NCBI RefSeq assembly: GCF_003576645.1
Contig: NC_044925.1
Location: 18,238,378-18,302,377, forward strand
Reading direction: 5' to 3'
Length of the DNA stretch: 64,000 nt
Source: Ipomoea triloba
Lineage: Eukaryota; Streptophyta; Magnoliopsida; Solanales; Convolvulaceae
Position numbers and translations under genes: made by a program. The notes beneath the pieces were generated by a model. That model worked only from the letters and a program-made list of their open reading frames with translations. It ran no database searches and was not told the origin of the DNA. This document shows, in pieces, positions 22,011-32,089 of this stretch. Each line of letters begins with the position of its first letter. Position 1 is the stretch's first letter.

Positions 22011-22450
22011 CAGGGCCGTTCCAATAAAAATTGGGGCCTTATGCCATATCTTAATTTGAACCTTTTTTTTTGAGTAATTTCTATATATAAATAATAGTTA
22101 TTCAAGAAGGTGTATCAACATATAAATATTGTATAAAACATACATATAGAATTTTATTTAAAAAGTGGCATGCATCGTGCACATTTAGACGCAAAATCAT
22201 CAATCAAATTTTTGATATCAATTTTTTCCAAAAGCTCATTTTCAATGGAGATTAAAGATATCAACTTCTTCCAAAAGCTCATTTTCAATGGAGATTAAAG
22301 CTAATCCATTGAGTCTCTCTTGCAACATACTTGATCGTAAGTAAGATTTTAACAATTTCAACTTTGAAAAACTCCTTTCTGTAGAGGCAATAGTAATCGG
22401 GATAGTCAATAATATTCGTTATGCAATTGTAGCATTTGGAAAACAACTCA
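22011..22450 (-). pseudogene. hAT transposase C-terminal remnant (ZMYM-type) with terminal sequence
   Basis: The minus-strand frame around 22430-22160 reads LTIPITIASTERSFSKLKLL, then SYLRSSMLQERLNGL and LIDDFASKCAR, the C-terminal dimerisation region of plant hAT transposases of the zinc finger MYM type. One stop lies just upstream, and a roughly 46-bp tandem duplication (about 22216-22301) repeats the SIENELLE-coding segment out of frame. The element terminus CAGGGCCGTTCC is at 22011, about 150 bp 3' of the coding remnant. The catalytic region is missing, so it cannot transpose itself. Confidence 0.8.
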
Positions 22451-23146
22451 TATGTTTCAAGAAGAATTAAAGAATTAGTTGAGTTGTGGTTTGCGATCTA
22501 CGAAATTACTGAATTGTGAATTGGGAATTGTTGAATTGTCGAATTTCGTTATGGTATTCCCGTATTTTATAGAGTTGGGAATTGAGAATTTGCTAATTGT
22601 CTAATTGAGATGTGGGATTATGATTTATGAAATATAATTGCGGAACGGAATTTGCAATCTTTTTGGATTAGGAAATATATATATATATATTGGAATTGGC
22701 AATATATATATATATATATATATGATTTTTAAAACAATTGTCAATTGGGCTCAATTTCATATAATCTTATCACAAATTGGTACAATCTTCATACATTTAG
22801 CATAATTTGTTGTAAATTATATGATACATATAAATATTTTTCTTTAAATATGAGGTGTGCGGTTACACATGTTAGATATGCTCAGATACGACCTGCTAAA
22901 CTAGCTTCATCTTTTATAATTCTGTTATTGATGTATTACCTCGGTTTTAGACTGTCTTTTGCCTTAGAAACACACTTCAATTGTTTTTGTTTTTGTTCTG
23001 TTTTTTGGTTTTTTTTTTTTTTTTTGGTTTTTTTTTCTTTTGTTTTTGTTTTAATTGCAAATAATTACATTCATATCCTTTAATAGATCTAATTTAATTA
23101 ATTAATAATAATTTATCTATATTTCATAGACATATATCCCACTATA
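22451..23146. other. Non-coding stretch with (TA)n at 22675-22726
   Basis: This follows the hAT remnant with AATTG-rich repeats (GAATTGTGAATTGGGAATTG) and a T/G-rich run at 22980-23050. No gene is seen. Confidence 0.45.
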
Positions 23147-23156
23147 ATAGAAATTA

Positions 23157-23312
23157 GGGTCACACTTGTATAAGATCATATCATGGATCTCAATTCGTGA
23201 GATGGATCAAGTCAACACAATTGAGATCATAAAAATAAATCAAAGACAAACTCATAATATTAACTATGATCCAAATTATGTTGACTCGACCTGTCTTGAC
23301 ACAAGTTTTTGC
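23157..23312. mobile_element. 156-bp MULE-type MITE, 10-bp target duplication
   Basis: The flanks 23147-23156 and 23313-23322 are identical ATAGAAATTA. The left end GGGTCACACTTGTATAAGAT and right end ACACAAGTTTTTGC match the two ends of the 5.15-kb element at 31581-36730 (GGGTAACACTTGTGTGAGAC and GGCAAAAACTTATGTGAGAC). Inner words TGATCCAAATTATGTTGACT and GATGGATCAAGTCAACAC also match. It is a minimal, non-coding member of that family. Confidence 0.85.
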
Positions 23313-23322
23313 ATAGAAATTA

Positions 23323-24030
23323 AGTTCAATACACAGTTACGGAGTATTTGTGATCTTTAATTATGATTTTGTGCAAACTGAGGTTTCGATACTTACTAGG
23401 AGCCAATTGCCTCTCGAGTTAAATACTTATAAATTATAATGATTTGTTTTTTGCAGAGTTTTAGGGACTAAATTTAACATCTTATTATCTAAGCGTAACA
23501 CTAATTTCTACGTAAGTATAAAGAGAATAAAGTTATATCTTTACTATTAGTTATAATTTTTGACATAATAATAATATATTTGATTTTAATAATTGATATC
23601 AGAGTAAGTTGCGGGCCGTTAACTAACATATATTACTGACATTGTTTGAATAAGATTTATGCAATATAATTATTTTTGTACGTAGTATTTAAAAAGAAAA
23701 AAAAAGAAAAGAAAAGGACAAAAGCTTTCGAGCAACTTCCTTGATGATGATGTAAAATGTCCTATTCCAATACGACTGACCTTTATCACAAAAAATTGTA
23801 TACGACTGTTTGAGTGAGATAAATTTTAAATATGTAAATCTTTTGTTAGTTAAAATATATATTTATCTATGGGTTATTAAGTACTAGCATGGAAAGAATG
23901 TCTGAGTGGGTAGAATATGATTCTCGTACCAAAAAAATCATGATTTCATTTGTTACCACCATCCTTTTGATCAAATTCGCCTCACAAAGTCTTCTTAGCT
24001 AGTATGATTTACTTCTTATGTTTGGTCATA
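23323..24030. other. Non-coding stretch
   Basis: AT-rich, with an A/AG-rich patch at 23690-23720. No gene or element end is recognised. Confidence 0.4.
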
Positions 24031-24089
24031 TATAGGCAGGGGCGACCCACAGTGGGGGCAGATGTCCCCCTCCCCCACTCCACCCTACC

Positions 24090-24134
<45 letters not shown>

Positions 24135-24385
24135 TATATATAAAATCTATATATATGTACAAATTATTAAATGTTCGAATAACTTAGTTGGTTGGAACTC
24201 TAAATTTGATGTGAAATAGCGCAACCTATGTCATAGGTTTGGATCTCACTAAGAGGACTTGAACTTAGAAGCCTTAGCCTTTCTCTTGTACGTTACCTCT
24301 TTCATCCATCCACAAGACAAATTAAATGTTTTTTTAGTCTGTTATTTATGAATTATTTAATTAACTGTACAAATTAAATGTCAAA

Positions 24386-24903
24386 TTAAAGTGTCATTCC
24401 GCACCATGAACTATATTGGATTATTCACGCCGCACCTTGAACTTTCATAACGTCCATTTCGATACACGAACCATTAATTTTTTTTCATCTAGCATTTTTC
24501 ACAGGTTACCAAGTTACTATGATGACATGGCACAGGTAATTAGCTTATGTGGATCTTCTTTTTAAGTCAACCCAAAATTTTAAGTAAACCCCAAAAATCA
24601 ACGCCTCACACTGCCCCTCTCCCGTGCCTTCAGCCGGACTAGTGCACACTAGACCAAATCACCACAGCCCCTCTACAATCCATTGCTCCTCCCCTCCTTT
24701 GCAGCAGCGTGTGCCGAGCCCACCGACGACCTACCTAGGGGTGACCACGCTCCGTTCTTCACGGTTCCAAGGTTACACAAACTGGAATCGGAACCTTTAT
24801 ATATATAATTTATATAATATGTTTTGTTATTATAAAAACCATATTATAATTATTATTTTGGCTACTGCCTACTGGCAGTTGCTAAATATAATTATATATA
24901 TAN

Positions 24904-24963
<60 letters not shown>

Positions 24964-25242
24964 GCTACTGCCAATAGCTAAATGGCTAAATATAAGATTT
25001 TTTTTTATTATTTTATGGTTCCGGTACCGGTTGTTGGCTGGAAAAGGTTTAGAAGAAAATAAAAAAAAAAAACAAAAAAAAAAAGTCCAAGTCAGCATAG
25101 ATTACCTATAACTTGTAGGTAACCTGTAAAAAATGCTAGATTAAAAAAAATTAATGGTCTGTGTATCGAAATGAACGTTATGAAAGTTCAAGGTGCGACA
25201 TGAATAATCCAATATAGTTCATGGTGGGGGATGACACTTTAA
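24386..25242. mobile_element. Long-TIR element (GTGTCATYCCSCACCATGAAC ends)
   Basis: The inverted arms are about 145 bp. From the left: GTGTCATTCCGCACCATGAA, TATTGGATTATTCACGCC, GCACCTTGAACTTTCATAAC, TTTCGATACACGAACCATTA, ATCTAGCATTTTT. All are mirrored on the right up to 25242. The centre holds a C-rich patch (24610-24740), a repeated TTGCTAAATATAA, and the (TA)n run with one N at 24903. A single diverged arm of the same family is at 30370-30535. No clear target duplication was found. Confidence 0.75.
24894..24961. repeat. (TA)n microsatellite containing one N
   Basis: A dinucleotide run with an unresolved base at 24903. Confidence 0.95.
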
Positions 25243-25297
25243 CCTTTAATTAATGTAGTATACAAGTTTATATTATAGTTCATCAATTATTTATAAA

Positions 25298-25324
25298 CTA
25301 GTTTTTCTTATGCGCGATGCGCAA
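25298..25324 (-). mobile_element. Helitron 3' terminus on the minus strand
   Basis: Reading the minus strand: the hairpin TTGCGCATCGCGCA, then TAAGAAAAA, then CTAG at 25301-25298, followed by T. This fits the Helitron 3' end rule. The body would extend to higher coordinates, and no 5' end was found. Confidence 0.5.
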
Positions 25325-25387
25325 AAAATAGGTGCCCAATATTAGTATTTTGTATTAAAATTTTAAATTTATTTAAATTTTAATATA

Positions 25388-25390
25388 GTA

Positions 25391-25454
<64 letters not shown>
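25388..25454. repeat. (AAT)n microsatellite
   Basis: About 22 AAT units. Confidence 0.95.
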
Positions 25455-26077
25455 TAAAATATTTTTACAAATTGGATATTTATATTTAAAAAAATAACTA
25501 ACATATAACTCTAATATTTAATGTGTATATATTATTATTGAAGAAGATAAGAAAATATATGGTGGATGCATGTGCATAGTAACAATAGTGGAAAAGATAA
25601 CGGAAGTTATAACGGTAGGGGTATATTTGTCCAAAATATTATGTAGTACAACTTTTATAGCATAATGTACAAAAAAACTTAACGGAAAAAACGAACATAA
25701 ATGAGGGGTATAACCTTCATCCACACTTATTATGTTTTTAGATATAGTCTTTTTCTATTCAAATTATTTTATCTAATTGATTATGTTTCATATTTTGTCA
25801 TAGATATTTTTATAGCATTTCAAAGTATTTTAAAATTTCACATTCTCACTCCACTCAAGTATATTTTTGGCTCCGCCCCCAACTATTATGTAGTCTATCA
25901 AAAACATTCTATTGTAATTTATAATGTATTTTGTATTTGAGTCTTAATTATTATGAGCGTTTGATATTTTGTTTTTGACATTTCTAACGTTATTTAAACT
26001 TCGTCCTCACTAAGATAAGTTTCTGAGTCCGTCCCTGTATATATGTCATATATGTTGATCCATATGGTATTAATTGA

Positions 26078-26081
<4 letters not shown>

Positions 26082-26149
<68 letters not shown>

Positions 26150-26153
26150 ATAT
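26082..26153. repeat. (TA)n(TG)n microsatellite
   Basis: A TA run passing into TG units. Confidence 0.95.
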
Positions 26154-27126
26154 ATAATAGTTTTGGTTTAGTAATTAAATAAAAAAATTTTAAGTAATGT
26201 CATACAGGCCGGCAAGGAATATTAGATGGTAAAATTTAGAAATGGTGTCTAACATTATTACTCAATTATAAGCAAAATTATATAAGCCAAGGATGGAACT
26301 ATTTCAGTTGCCACCGCATTTGCAGGCCACCAAGAAGGTAACCTGAATGCCTTGTTTCTAGTTGCTTTTTTCTTTTTCAATTAGTGCTCACTTTTTATTA
26401 CTACTATCATTTGCCAAGAAGTAATTAGAGTCATTTTGCAGCATTCTAATGCGTAGTGTTTATATAATGTCATTGTAAATTCTAAATTGGCTTCTCTTCA
26501 TTCTTCCATATCTGCCTCACTTATACATACTTTATTGAAGTGTAAGCATTTGTGGGTGTGTGTGTTCAGACACCTTAAATGGTCTCACCTCTACTACATC
26601 TGCTACTTGCATATGACTAAGCAATTAGTTCATTTTATCAATTTCACTTAGTTACAACTTTAAACTTTAAATAGAGGAAAAAATAACTTGAATTGGTTAT
26701 ATTATTGTATGTGTATATATTTGTTCCCTCTTTGTATGTGGGTAGTCAAATGTATTTTGTTATTTAATGAATTGTTGGTTGTGTATTATTACGATAAAGG
26801 AAAACCAGAATGCTATCACAAGGAGGTAAGGCTTTTTTAATAAAATCTATTTTACAATCAATTTTATTGTGTGTGTTTTATGCTATTACAATCAAGAGTT
26901 GCTGCCTTTACTTTGACTCTACTATCTAAAACTTATTATTTTTCGTGATTGTTTTGCAGATTGACTGCACACTTCCTCCTTTGGTCCAATGTTGGTGGCA
27001 GTATGCAGATAATAGTTTGCAGAAATGTAATAGTTTGGAGATTAAATAAGAAATTAAATTCTAAAATGTCTTAAATTTTCAATTGTATATTCATGAATAA
27101 CTAATGCGCAGTACTTACAGAGTTGT
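26154..27126. other. Non-coding stretch upstream of the S-RLK fragment
   Basis: There are short splice-site-like pieces (for example AAGGAGGTAAGG near 26820 and TTTTGCAGATTG near 26955) but no frame with recognisable protein. It may be intronic or upstream sequence carried with the gene fragment that follows. Confidence 0.35.
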
Positions 27127-27470
27127 GTGAAGCCTGCAGCCAGGCCGGGGAATGGAAATGAGTGTTTTTGTTTGTATGGTTTCAAGTACAAATCACAGAA
27201 TGCACTCTTTGATGGCTTCGTCAGGAAAACCAGCTTCAAATGTGAGGATAATATGGCAATGGATAGCTTCGAATTCAAAATGTATATATCCAAATGTGAG
27301 ATTGCCAAGACATCCTCAAAACATCACAACTCAGAATCGGGCAGAATGTGTGTCCACTTGTCTCAAAAATTGTTCTTCTACTGCCTACGCTTATCATCAT
27401 AATAGCAATGGTGGTCGTTGTTCGCTTTGGATTGGACAACTGCTCAACCTCAAACAACTACTATTATAAT
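27127..27470 (+). pseudogene. Fragment of a G-type lectin S-receptor kinase (EGF/PAN region)
   Basis: The nucleotide sequence closely matches 38694-39015 of the S-RLK at 37379-41446. Shared are CLYGFKYKS, then in shifting frames NVRLPRHPQNITTQN, AECVSTCLKNCSSTAYAYHH and a CSLWIGQLLNLK end. The fragment covers only the stretch between the EGF-like and PAN domains. It has lost about 45 bp relative to the larger copy and carries frame shifts near 27285 (insertion of ATAT). It lacks the 8-bp duplication that damages the larger copy, so the two diverged before that lesion, or that lesion is recent. It cannot encode a receptor. Confidence 0.85.
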
Positions 27471-27774
27471 TAGCAAATCAATCCATGCATTACCATCTCA
27501 AACCAACAATTTTGCTACAAACACAACAATTACAATAATGAAAACAACACACTTTTTCCTGAGAAAAACTGAAAAAATTGAAAAAAAAAAAAAAAAAACT
27601 GGAAAAATAAGAAGCGAAAAATAAAAATCTTAATTTTGTAAAAGAAAAAAAAAAAAGCCTCATCAAAAAAACCCTAAATCAAACAAGTGAAAATAAGAAA
27701 ATTGAATCAATTTTAAAACCCTAATTTTTTTGAATAAAAAAAAAAGAAAAAATATGAAAATTGAAAAGCCCTAA

Positions 27775-27898
27775 TTTTTTTTTGTGAGTACTACCAACTA
27801 TTCATAGTTGACTCCACTGAGGCTCAAACTCAGTTCCATCATCCATGTGGGAGTGTTAACAGGGACACCAGGTGCCACTAGACCACAAGGTCATTGGT
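27775..27898 (-). mobile_element. tRNA-derived SINE, minus strand, 12-bp target duplication
   Basis: On the minus strand it begins CCAATGACCTTGTGGTCTAG with an A-box-like TGGTCTAGTGGCACC. It has GAGTTTGAGCCTCA as a weak B-box and ends in CTCACAAAAAAAAA. The flanks 27763-27774 and 27899-27910 are both GAAAAGCCCTAA. It is the same family as 18291-18452. Confidence 0.82.
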
Positions 27899-27910
27899 GA
27901 AAAGCCCTAA

Positions 27911-28433
27911 ATTAATTCGAAGAAAAGGCAAAAAAAAAAAAAAGGAAAAGGAAATTAAATAAAGAGAGAAGAAAATTGAAATAGAAATTCGAATAATGCC
28001 TATCTCCTTTCTTTGACGCTCGAAGAATTTTTTGTTTATTTTCTAAGCTAGTTGTGCAAATAGGAGCTTTTAACCCACAATTACAAAATATATTAGTCTC
28101 GTACTGCATATTTCTCTCACTCGTGAAAAATTTAAAGAAGATGACATCTCCAACAGTATTATACGTTGATGAAGACGAGATTAATTGGACGACGTGTTAT
28201 GGATTTTGGCTTCGATTTAGGGTTGTCACTACTGGAGATTCTCGAACAGTAGAAGAACAACAAAAGAAGTGGTGTCAGACTCATATTATTAAGGAATTTA
28301 GTTATTTACATTAAAATTTGGGGGGACTGACTTAAAAGAAGCTCCATATCAATTAATAACTGGTGTCATTTGTAAAAGGTTGGAAGATGCAGTGAAAGAC
28401 AGATATATTGAGGGAATTCTCCAAGAAAGGTAA
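27911..28433. other. Unassigned sequence before the LINE
   Basis: A-rich low-complexity DNA to about 27990. Two short frames follow on the plus strand (28141-28314 and 28315-28433, the latter reading GVICKRLEDAVKDRYIEG) that look coding-like in composition but match no family I recognise. They could be a captured exon pair. Confidence 0.3.
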
Positions 28434-28559
28434 CGCGAGGTGGAGACCATCACCGACTCCTTGTTTGATGTAGGTTCGCCGGCGGCGACCACTCGGTCGC
28501 CGGCAGCCGGGGACCTACTGCATCGGAACTCGAAGAAATCAAAGCGCGATCGAGAAGCA

Positions 28560-30134
28560 ATGGGAACACCAATACTTACTCCGAAGGACGGGATTGTTCA
28601 AGAAACCCTCCTAACAGCTGGCCTGAAATCTCCGGATTCCACCCAATGGAGAACTCTGGTTGAGACCCCCAATAACGCCTGGGGTAGAAAAGAGCAATAC
28701 ACACAGTTGGGAGATGAAGCGGTCTCAAATGATGAAGCGATGGACGAGGCAGGCTCCGACCCGAATTGCCCAACGATCCCAGTGTCCAAAGAGGAAAAAG
28801 AACGCCTCAAACGCCCATGGCGCCAGACTCTCATAATCAAAGTTCTTGGACACAAGGTTAGCTATTCTTACCTTCTGCAAAGGCTCCAAAAGATGTGGAA
28901 GCCAAAATCAAATTTTGACCTAATTGCAATCGACCAAGATTACTACCTGGCGAGATTTGATGCGCTCCAAGACTACGAGTTTGCTAAATACGAATGCCCC
29001 TGGATTATCATGGGCCATTATCTAACAGTCCAAGAATGGGTGCCGAACTTCTTCCCTCATAAAAATAGAATGGATAAGTTGTTGGTCTGGGTAAAGTTCC
29101 CAGCGGTTCCAATCGAGTATTTCGAAGACGACTTCCTAAAGAAAATAGGGAAATACATAGGGCGACCGATCAAGGTTGACACCACTAGAAGTTTGGTATC
29201 AATAGGCAGGTTTGCCAAAGTGTGTGTGGAGTTAGATCTGACAAAACCACTATTGGCAAAATTCACATTAGGTGGCGAGGTTATTCCAATAGAGTATGAG
29301 GGGATTCAAATGGTGTGCTTCAAGTGTGGCATCTATGGCCATAAGCAAGATCAATGTGGATCGGGAAATCAAGAGGTAGGGAACGAGGCGCACGTCGCAG
29401 ATACAGAGCAAGCTCAGAGGGCAGAGAGATCAACGAATGAGACCCCTAATGCGATGCGTCAAGAGTCCATCTCAAATCGAATTCGGAAGGAGAACTTCGG
29501 GGTGTGGATGTTGGTAGCTAGGAAGGAAAGAAGGGGACAACGGAGGGGAGGCAACCGGACTACTGGGCTGCCTAACGCTGGACAGAACCGAATGCCAGCA
29601 TACAACGAAGTCCAAGGAGGCCTGGGATCGAATTCCCGATTTGCAGTCCTAGAGGGCCTGAATGATGGCGAGGATAATGGTCCCAACGAATATACAGTCC
29701 CCGCAACTACTGAATATGCGGCTCGAAGGCCATTGCCTAGAATCTGTATGAATCAGAATAACCAAACGAATGAGGGTCAAAGACCATTACCACAGAATGC
29801 CCCACCCAGACAAACCATTCCTCTAGAGCGTGGAGCATTTAGAGGGAGGGGCGGTAGGGGATTGGCACAAAGAAGAGCGGCAGCCGAACCCGAGCATACA
29901 GTAGTGAGAGGCTCTAACAGAGGGAAACAGATCACAATCACAAGGATCCAATACTCGAATGGTCCACCTGAGTCACCCGCTAGGATGGATGATGACTATG
30001 AGCTACTGGGAGAACCTCCTGACTTTCCCAGAATCTTTGAGTATAGACCGGAAGATCAGGACACTGCTATGTTGGATAATGTTGGTCGTTTGGACCATGG
30101 GTTCGCTGAGAGGCGGGATCGCCTGTGCCCTTGA
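28560..30134 (+). CDS. LINE ORF1 protein (DUF4283, CCHC zinc knuckle)
   Basis: This is a long intact frame. The first ATG is at 28560 (524 aa); the frame itself is open from 28434. After an acidic N-terminal region, the DUF4283 domain reads RQTLIIKVLGHKVSYSYLL, MWKPKSNFDLIAIDQDYYLA and CPWIIMGHYLTVQEWVPNF. Then come LVWVKFPAVPIEYFEDDFL and DLTKPLLAKFTLGGE, and a zinc knuckle CFKCGIYGHKQDQC (CX2CX4HX4C). The C-terminal third is Arg/Gly/Gln-rich. It is the RNA-binding, Gag-like protein of plant L1 elements. No stops occur, although ORF2 is deleted. The last residues after about codon 545 come from the deletion junction. It is a transposon gene, not a host gene. Confidence 0.88.
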   Translation: MGTPILTPKDGIVQETLLTAGLKSPDSTQWRTLVETPNNAWGRKEQYTQLGDEAVSNDEAMDEAGSDPNCPTIPVSKEEKERLKRPWRQTLIIKVLGHKVSYSYLLQRLQKMWKPKSNFDLIAIDQDYYLARFDALQDYEFAKYECPWIIMGHYLTVQEWVPNFFPHKNRMDKLLVWVKFPAVPIEYFEDDFLKKIGKYIGRPIKVDTTRSLVSIGRFAKVCVELDLTKPLLAKFTLGGEVIPIEYEGIQMVCFKCGIYGHKQDQCGSGNQEVGNEAHVADTEQAQRAERSTNETPNAMRQESISNRIRKENFGVWMLVARKERRGQRRGGNRTTGLPNAGQNRMPAYNEVQGGLGSNSRFAVLEGLNDGEDNGPNEYTVPATTEYAARRPLPRICMNQNNQTNEGQRPLPQNAPPRQTIPLERGAFRGRGGRGLAQRRAAAEPEHTVVRGSNRGKQITITRIQYSNGPPESPARMDDDYELLGEPPDFPRIFEYRPEDQDTAMLDNVGRLDHGFAERRDRLCP

Positions 30135-30148
30135 GCACTTTCGTCCTT

Positions 30149-30331
30149 ACCCTCACCAAAGTAGGAGATGGAGGAACTATAAGGGATTGCACAGGTAATT
30201 GGATCTGTGGATCTACTAAAAACTTAAGACCTTGCACACCCATACAAGCTGAAGCCTGGGGACTGTTGAGAGGTATCCAACTTGCAGTAGAGAAAGGTTT
30301 CTCATGTATATTGCTGCTTAACTGTGCATGA
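30149..30331 (+). pseudogene. LINE ORF2 RNase H-like remnant
   Basis: GDGGTIRDCTGNWICGSTKN followed by AEAWGLLRGIQLAVEKGFS matches the N-terminal half of the plant LINE RNase H domain (GG.IRD..G.W..G, AE.WALL.G...A...G). It ends in a stop at 30331 after LLLNCA, and the rest of the domain is missing. Confidence 0.8.
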
Positions 30332-30369
30332 ACTCATATGGGTATCCCCTTCCGTTCAATATAAAAAAA

Positions 30370-30535
30370 ATAAAAAATAACCGGTGCCATGTCATCATGG
30401 TAACGGAGAAATCTATGAAAAACATTAGACGAAAAAAAATTAATAGTAAATAAATTAAAATACATGTTATGAAAGATAATAGTGCGGCATAAACAATCAG
30501 ATATAGTTCATAGTACGGGATTACATTTTATCTTA
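30370..30535. mobile_element. Single diverged arm of the 24386-type long-TIR element
   Basis: ATGTCATCATGGTAACGGAG, AAAAATTAATAGTAAATAAA, ATAGTGCGGCATAAACAATC and ATATAGTTCATAGTACGGGA align with the reverse complement of the left arm at 24386-24530. Only one arm is present. Confidence 0.65.
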
Positions 30536-31571
30536 TTAACACACATACAAAACATAAAGTAGAAAATACATTTTCCTGCATCCATAATTAAGAATGGTTG
30601 AATTTATTGATGCATGGAGGTGGGGCTGAGATGATTAACGGCGGCAGCGGCAGCGCTGCACTGATCTTTTTTTTTATTTTTTATTTTTTATTTTTTATTT
30701 TTTAATCTTAGGAGCAAATTTCACTTTTAGTCATCAACTACATTTATTTATATTCTTTTAATTTTGTCATATTACATCCCTATTTTGAACAACTTTTCTT
30801 TTTAGTTCTCGATTTTTTTTTTTAATTTTGTTATATTACATTCATGGTTTTGAGCAACTTCCATTTCTATATCTTGAACCAACCACACTGAAATTATGTC
30901 TCTATTCTTTCAGCGAACCAAACAATAAAATACAATTCATATTGTATTCCTGACCTATTCCATTCCCTATATGGAATACTATTCCATTCCTTATGTATGT
31001 AATACTATTCTTATTCCCTTAAAATTCATTCCGTGAACCAAACATGTTGTAAGTGTAAACCACAACGACACAATAGTTCAACTTAAATTATTTCAGATGA
31101 TATTAGTGTCGGGAATTTTCACAATTATTCAGAAATAATAATAATTTTTTTAAAATTCCAAACCACAAAATAATAACCAATTTAGTTGTCATATTAAGCT
31201 AATTTTCTAACAATTAGACATGCAATTAAAATAACATTTTCTCTGACTCTATACTTCAGAAGAAGTGGAGTGGAAAATAATATCACCGTTTCATACTTGA
31301 AAGTTACAGGGGTTGACAAATTGTATGCATTACTGAAAATTCAAAGTGATGGTAAGAAGAAAGGAATTTTGATGGACTTTTCTTGGTTTCATTAACTACT
31401 TGCCAATTTGGCACTCTGCCATAGGCGGCTTCCATATATACACCATAGTTGTTTGTATGAGACTGACCCCATGACGAATTCAATTCTTAGACTAAAGACA
31501 TTATATATGCAAGTCATGCACAAAGTTATATTGTTGATAACATTAATTGATTATAAAAAAAAAATTTAGTA
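30536..31571. other. Non-coding stretch with MITE-like debris
   Basis: There is a repeated TATTTTTTATTTTTTATTTT run (30670-30705). At 30900-31045, AGCGAACCAAACAATAAAAT and CCGTGAACCAAACATGTT form a partial inverted repeat with repeated TATTCCATTCC. No gene is seen. Confidence 0.45.
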
Positions 31572-31639
31572 AATTAATTGTGGCAAAAACTTATGTGAGA
31601 CCGTCTCACGGATCTCCATCCGTGAGACGGGTCGGGTCA

Positions 31640-31881
31640 CACAATTATATGGGTCAACATGTGCATATCATGTGCATTTTTATGATTATCTCTCTCCGTT
31701 TCTCATCATCCTACGCTCTTCCCTGTGCTCTCAGATCACTCTCTCCATCTCACGCCTAATCCTTCATCTCGCGCACCCTCACCATCTCCGTCAATCCCTC
31801 TCATCCTTGCATCTGGCGCTCACCATCTCCGTCTCCTTCCATCTCCCCCGCCTCCATTTCCGCTACAGCCTCCAACTCTTG
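31640..31881 (+). other. Gene-like 5' leader/exon inside the 5.15-kb element
   Basis: A CT-rich, locally GC-richer block (CTCTCCATCTCACGCC, CATCTCCGTCTCCTTCCATC) ends in a good donor CTCTTG|GTAAGTATTG at 31881. It resembles the first exon and 5' UTR of a plant gene. Its composition differs sharply from the surrounding AT-rich minisatellite. Captured gene 5' ends are typical of Pack-MULEs. No protein family is recognisable. Confidence 0.45.
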
Positions 31882-32089
31882 GTAAGTATTGCAATTTGGC
31901 CAATGAGCATTTCTGTATTCAAATCCCTAATTCTCTACCTAGAGTTGAAATTATTTCTATCAATCTACCCAGAGAATTTTTCCAGTAATCATCAATAAGT
32001 TTCAATTTTTAATAAAATTTAGGATTTAGGATTTCTAACTTCCTATTTCATTACTATTTTTTTTTCCAGAAACTATTCTTAATATGGAG

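Larger units (their letters stand above)
24037..26037. mobile_element. Possible hAT-type element with CAGGGGCG / CGTCCCTG ends
   Basis: The left terminus CAGGGGCGACCCACAGTGGG and the reverse-complemented right terminus CAGGGACGGACTCAGAAACT resemble ends of plant ZMYM-type hAT elements, which start CAGGGGCGGA. The flanks TATATAGG and TATATATG match at 6 of 8. Gene-like GGCTCCGCCCCC is near 25870. The interior is invaded by the inverted-repeat element at 24386-25242 and a Helitron end. There is no transposase. Confidence 0.4.
28434..30390 (+). mobile_element. Internally deleted L1-type LINE
   Basis: ORF1 (28560-30134) is joined almost directly to the C-terminal RNase H segment of ORF2 (30149-30331), then a short 3' end TCCCCTTCCGTTCAATATAA and an A-rich tail. 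The endonuclease and reverse transcriptase, normally about 3 kb, are missing. The frame is open from 28434 because a TAA precedes it at 28431. Target duplications were not resolved. Confidence 0.8.

Noticed and set aside
28440..28559. LINE ORF1 extended to 28440
   Set aside because: The codon at 28440 is GTG. The first ATG in this frame is at 28560, so the 28440 start was not adopted for the coding call.
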